Part shown: positions 12,884 through 13,966 of the stretch, piece after piece | Numbering within the stretch: the stretch's first letter is position 1 | Layout of the letters: every line of letters starts with the position of its first letter | Assembly: GCA_002482565.1 (NCBI GenBank) | Contig: DLGG01000165.1 | Coordinates: 1-13,966, forward strand | DNA length: 13,966 nt | Direction of reading: 5' to 3' | Origin: Solidesulfovibrio magneticus | Lineage (GTDB): Bacteria > Desulfobacterota > Desulfovibrionia > Desulfovibrionales > Desulfovibrionaceae | Program-made: the position numbers and the translations under genes | Notes under the pieces: model-generated | Databases searched by the model: none | Seen by the model: only the letters and a program-made list of their open reading frames with translations | Told to the model about the DNA's origin: nothing

Positions 12884-13966
12884 TTATTTCACGTCCACGA
12901 ACCATTTCCGCATCCTCCCCAGAATGCGGTTGAACACGTTCTCATCCCGGATGCGGAAGCGCTGTTCCACGCCTTCTTTTTCCGCGCCGTACATGAGCAG
13001 CCCCACGGCGGTGGCGTACATGGGGCTGTTGACCACGTCTTTGAGGCCCCCGACCTTGTCGGGATAGCCGATGCGCGTGGGCAGGTTGAAAATCTGCTCG
13101 CCCAGTTCCTGGATGCCCTCAATAAGCGCGGTGCCGCCGGTGAGCACCACGCCCGCCCCGATCTGGTTTTTCATGCCGGAGCGGATGAGTTCCTGATCCA
13201 CCAGGGCCAGCATTTCCTCCACGCGCGGCTCGCAGATCTCGGCCAGCACCTGACGCGATAGGCGGCGCGGCTCGCGCCCGCCCACGCTCATCACCTCGAT
13301 GACTTCGTCCTTCGGGACCATCTCGGCCAAGGCGCAGCCGTACTTGATCTTGATCTTTTCGGCCGAGGCCATGGGGGTGCGCAACCCGAAGGCGATGTCG
13401 TTGGTGAGGTTGGTGCCGCCAAGGGCGAGCACGGCGGTGTGCTTGATGGAGTCGTTGGCGAAAATGGCCAGGTCGGTGGTCCCTCCCCCGAGGTCCACCA
13501 GGGCCACGCCGATTTCGCGTTCTTCCCCGGTCAGCACGGCCTTGGACGAAGCCAAGGATTCCAGAACAATGTCGGAAACGTCGAGCCCGGCCCGGTGACA
13601 GGAGCGGATGATGTTCTGGGCGCTGGTGACGGCTCCGGTGACGATGTGCACGCGCACTTCCAGGCGCACCCCGGCCATGCCGAGGGGGTCGGCGATGCCG
13701 CGCTGGTCATCGACGATAAATTCCTGGGGCAGGATGTGGATGACCTCCCGGTCAAGCGGAATGGCCACGGCCTTGGCCGCGTCGATGACCCGCTCGATGT
13801 CCCGGGGGCCGACCTCGCCGCCCTTGACGGCGATGACCCCGTGGCTGTTGAAGCCCTTGATGTGGCTGCCGGCAATGCCGGCATAGACCGAGCGGATTTC
13901 GCACCCGGCCATGAGTTCGGCTTCTTCCAGCGCTTTTTTGATCGATTGCACGGTCTGCTCGATATT
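12884..13966 (-). CDS. ftsA: Cell division protein FtsA (5' end beyond the window)
   Basis: Actin-like membrane tether for FtsZ. The visible 360 residues run from NIEQTVQSIKKA to the stop at 12884; roughly the first 40-50 residues lie past the right edge, judging from a usual length of about 410. Visible features are the 1C-type subdomain with PQEFIVDDQRGIADP (about 80-94), the phosphate loop VDLGGGTTDLAIF (about 157-169), the adenosine motif VVLTGGTALIEG, and a basic amphipathic C-terminal helix (NRILGRMRKWF) that would bind the membrane. The GTG at 13951 is an internal codon, because the reading frame and the FtsA similarity continue upstream. The 57-base gap to ftsZ shows no structure apart from the ftsZ ribosome site. 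Confidence 0.97.
   Translation of the reverse strand, partial: NIEQTVQSIKKALEEAELMAGCEIRSVYAGIAGSHIKGFNSHGVIAVKGGEVGPRDIERVIDAAKAVAIPLDREVIHILPQEFIVDDQRGIADPLGMAGVRLEVRVHIVTGAVTSAQNIIRSCHRAGLDVSDIVLESLASSKAVLTGEEREIGVALVDLGGGTTDLAIFANDSIKHTAVLALGGTNLTNDIAFGLRTPMASAEKIKIKYGCALAEMVPKDEVIEVMSVGGREPRRLSRQVLAEICEPRVEEMLALVDQELIRSGMKNQIGAGVVLTGGTALIEGIQELGEQIFNLPTRIGYPDKVGGLKDVVNSPMYATAVGLLMYGAEKEGVEQRFRIRDENVFNRILGRMRKWFVDVK

Noticed and set aside
1..13966. CRISPR arrays, tRNA or rRNA genes, insertion sequences, prophage genes
   Set aside because: No regularly spaced repeats, RNA gene features, transposase or integrase sequences were seen on either strand.

Overview
The window is GC-rich chromosomal DNA with strong third-position GC bias. 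It carries eleven genes; the last (ftsA) runs off the right edge. The mix suggests a sulfate-reducing Desulfovibrionaceae-type organism (Desulfovibrio/Solidesulfovibrio-like): a c-type haem sensor kinase paired with a sigma-54 activator, Usp genes beside a YeiH-type putative sulfate exporter, and deltaproteobacterial-style ftsA-ftsZ. That assignment is inferred from gene content and composition; no rRNA or other marker is present.

Layout, left to right. (1) An AT-rich perfect palindrome at 1-26, then a 788-aa MscS-superfamily channel on the minus strand (48-2414) with its own promoter region. (2) A UUCG-loop intrinsic terminator (2545-2574) closes a compact minus-strand operon. In transcription order this is a canonical UspA (4602-5024), a YeiH/UPF0324 membrane transporter (3477-4586), a single-pass membrane protein with a biotinyl/lipoyl-like fold (3063-3464), and a divergent Usp-like protein (2602-3066) that overlaps the previous gene by a GTGA junction. 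(3) A divergent regulatory region (5025-5219). (4) A plus-strand two-component operon: a DUF3365-type haem-c sensor histidine kinase (5220-7640) and an NtrC-family sigma-54 activator (7637-9046), again joined by GTGA. (5) A convergent hairpin, then a minus-strand LysE-family exporter (9134-9745) and a TIGR03960-like radical SAM protein (9769-11430). (6) A strong hairpin, then ftsZ (11513-12826) and the 3' part of ftsA (12884-13966), which looks like the end of a division (dcw) cluster.

The most interesting reading is that parts 2 to 4 form one regulatory unit. Upstream of the first usp gene, on the minus strand, is a near-consensus -24/-12 promoter (GG-N10-GC). About 96 bp upstream of its predicted start is an 18-bp imperfect palindrome, a typical distance for an NtrC-family binding site. 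The divergently encoded genes are a haem-c sensor kinase and a sigma-54 activator. A second sigma-54-like sequence lies upstream of the MscS gene. The proposal is that a periplasmic haem signal (redox, gas or ligand) switches on an envelope module made of a putative anion exporter, a membrane-anchored barrel-sandwich protein and two Usp proteins, possibly together with the channel. The promoter elements are read directly from the sequence. The regulatory link and the function of the module are inference.
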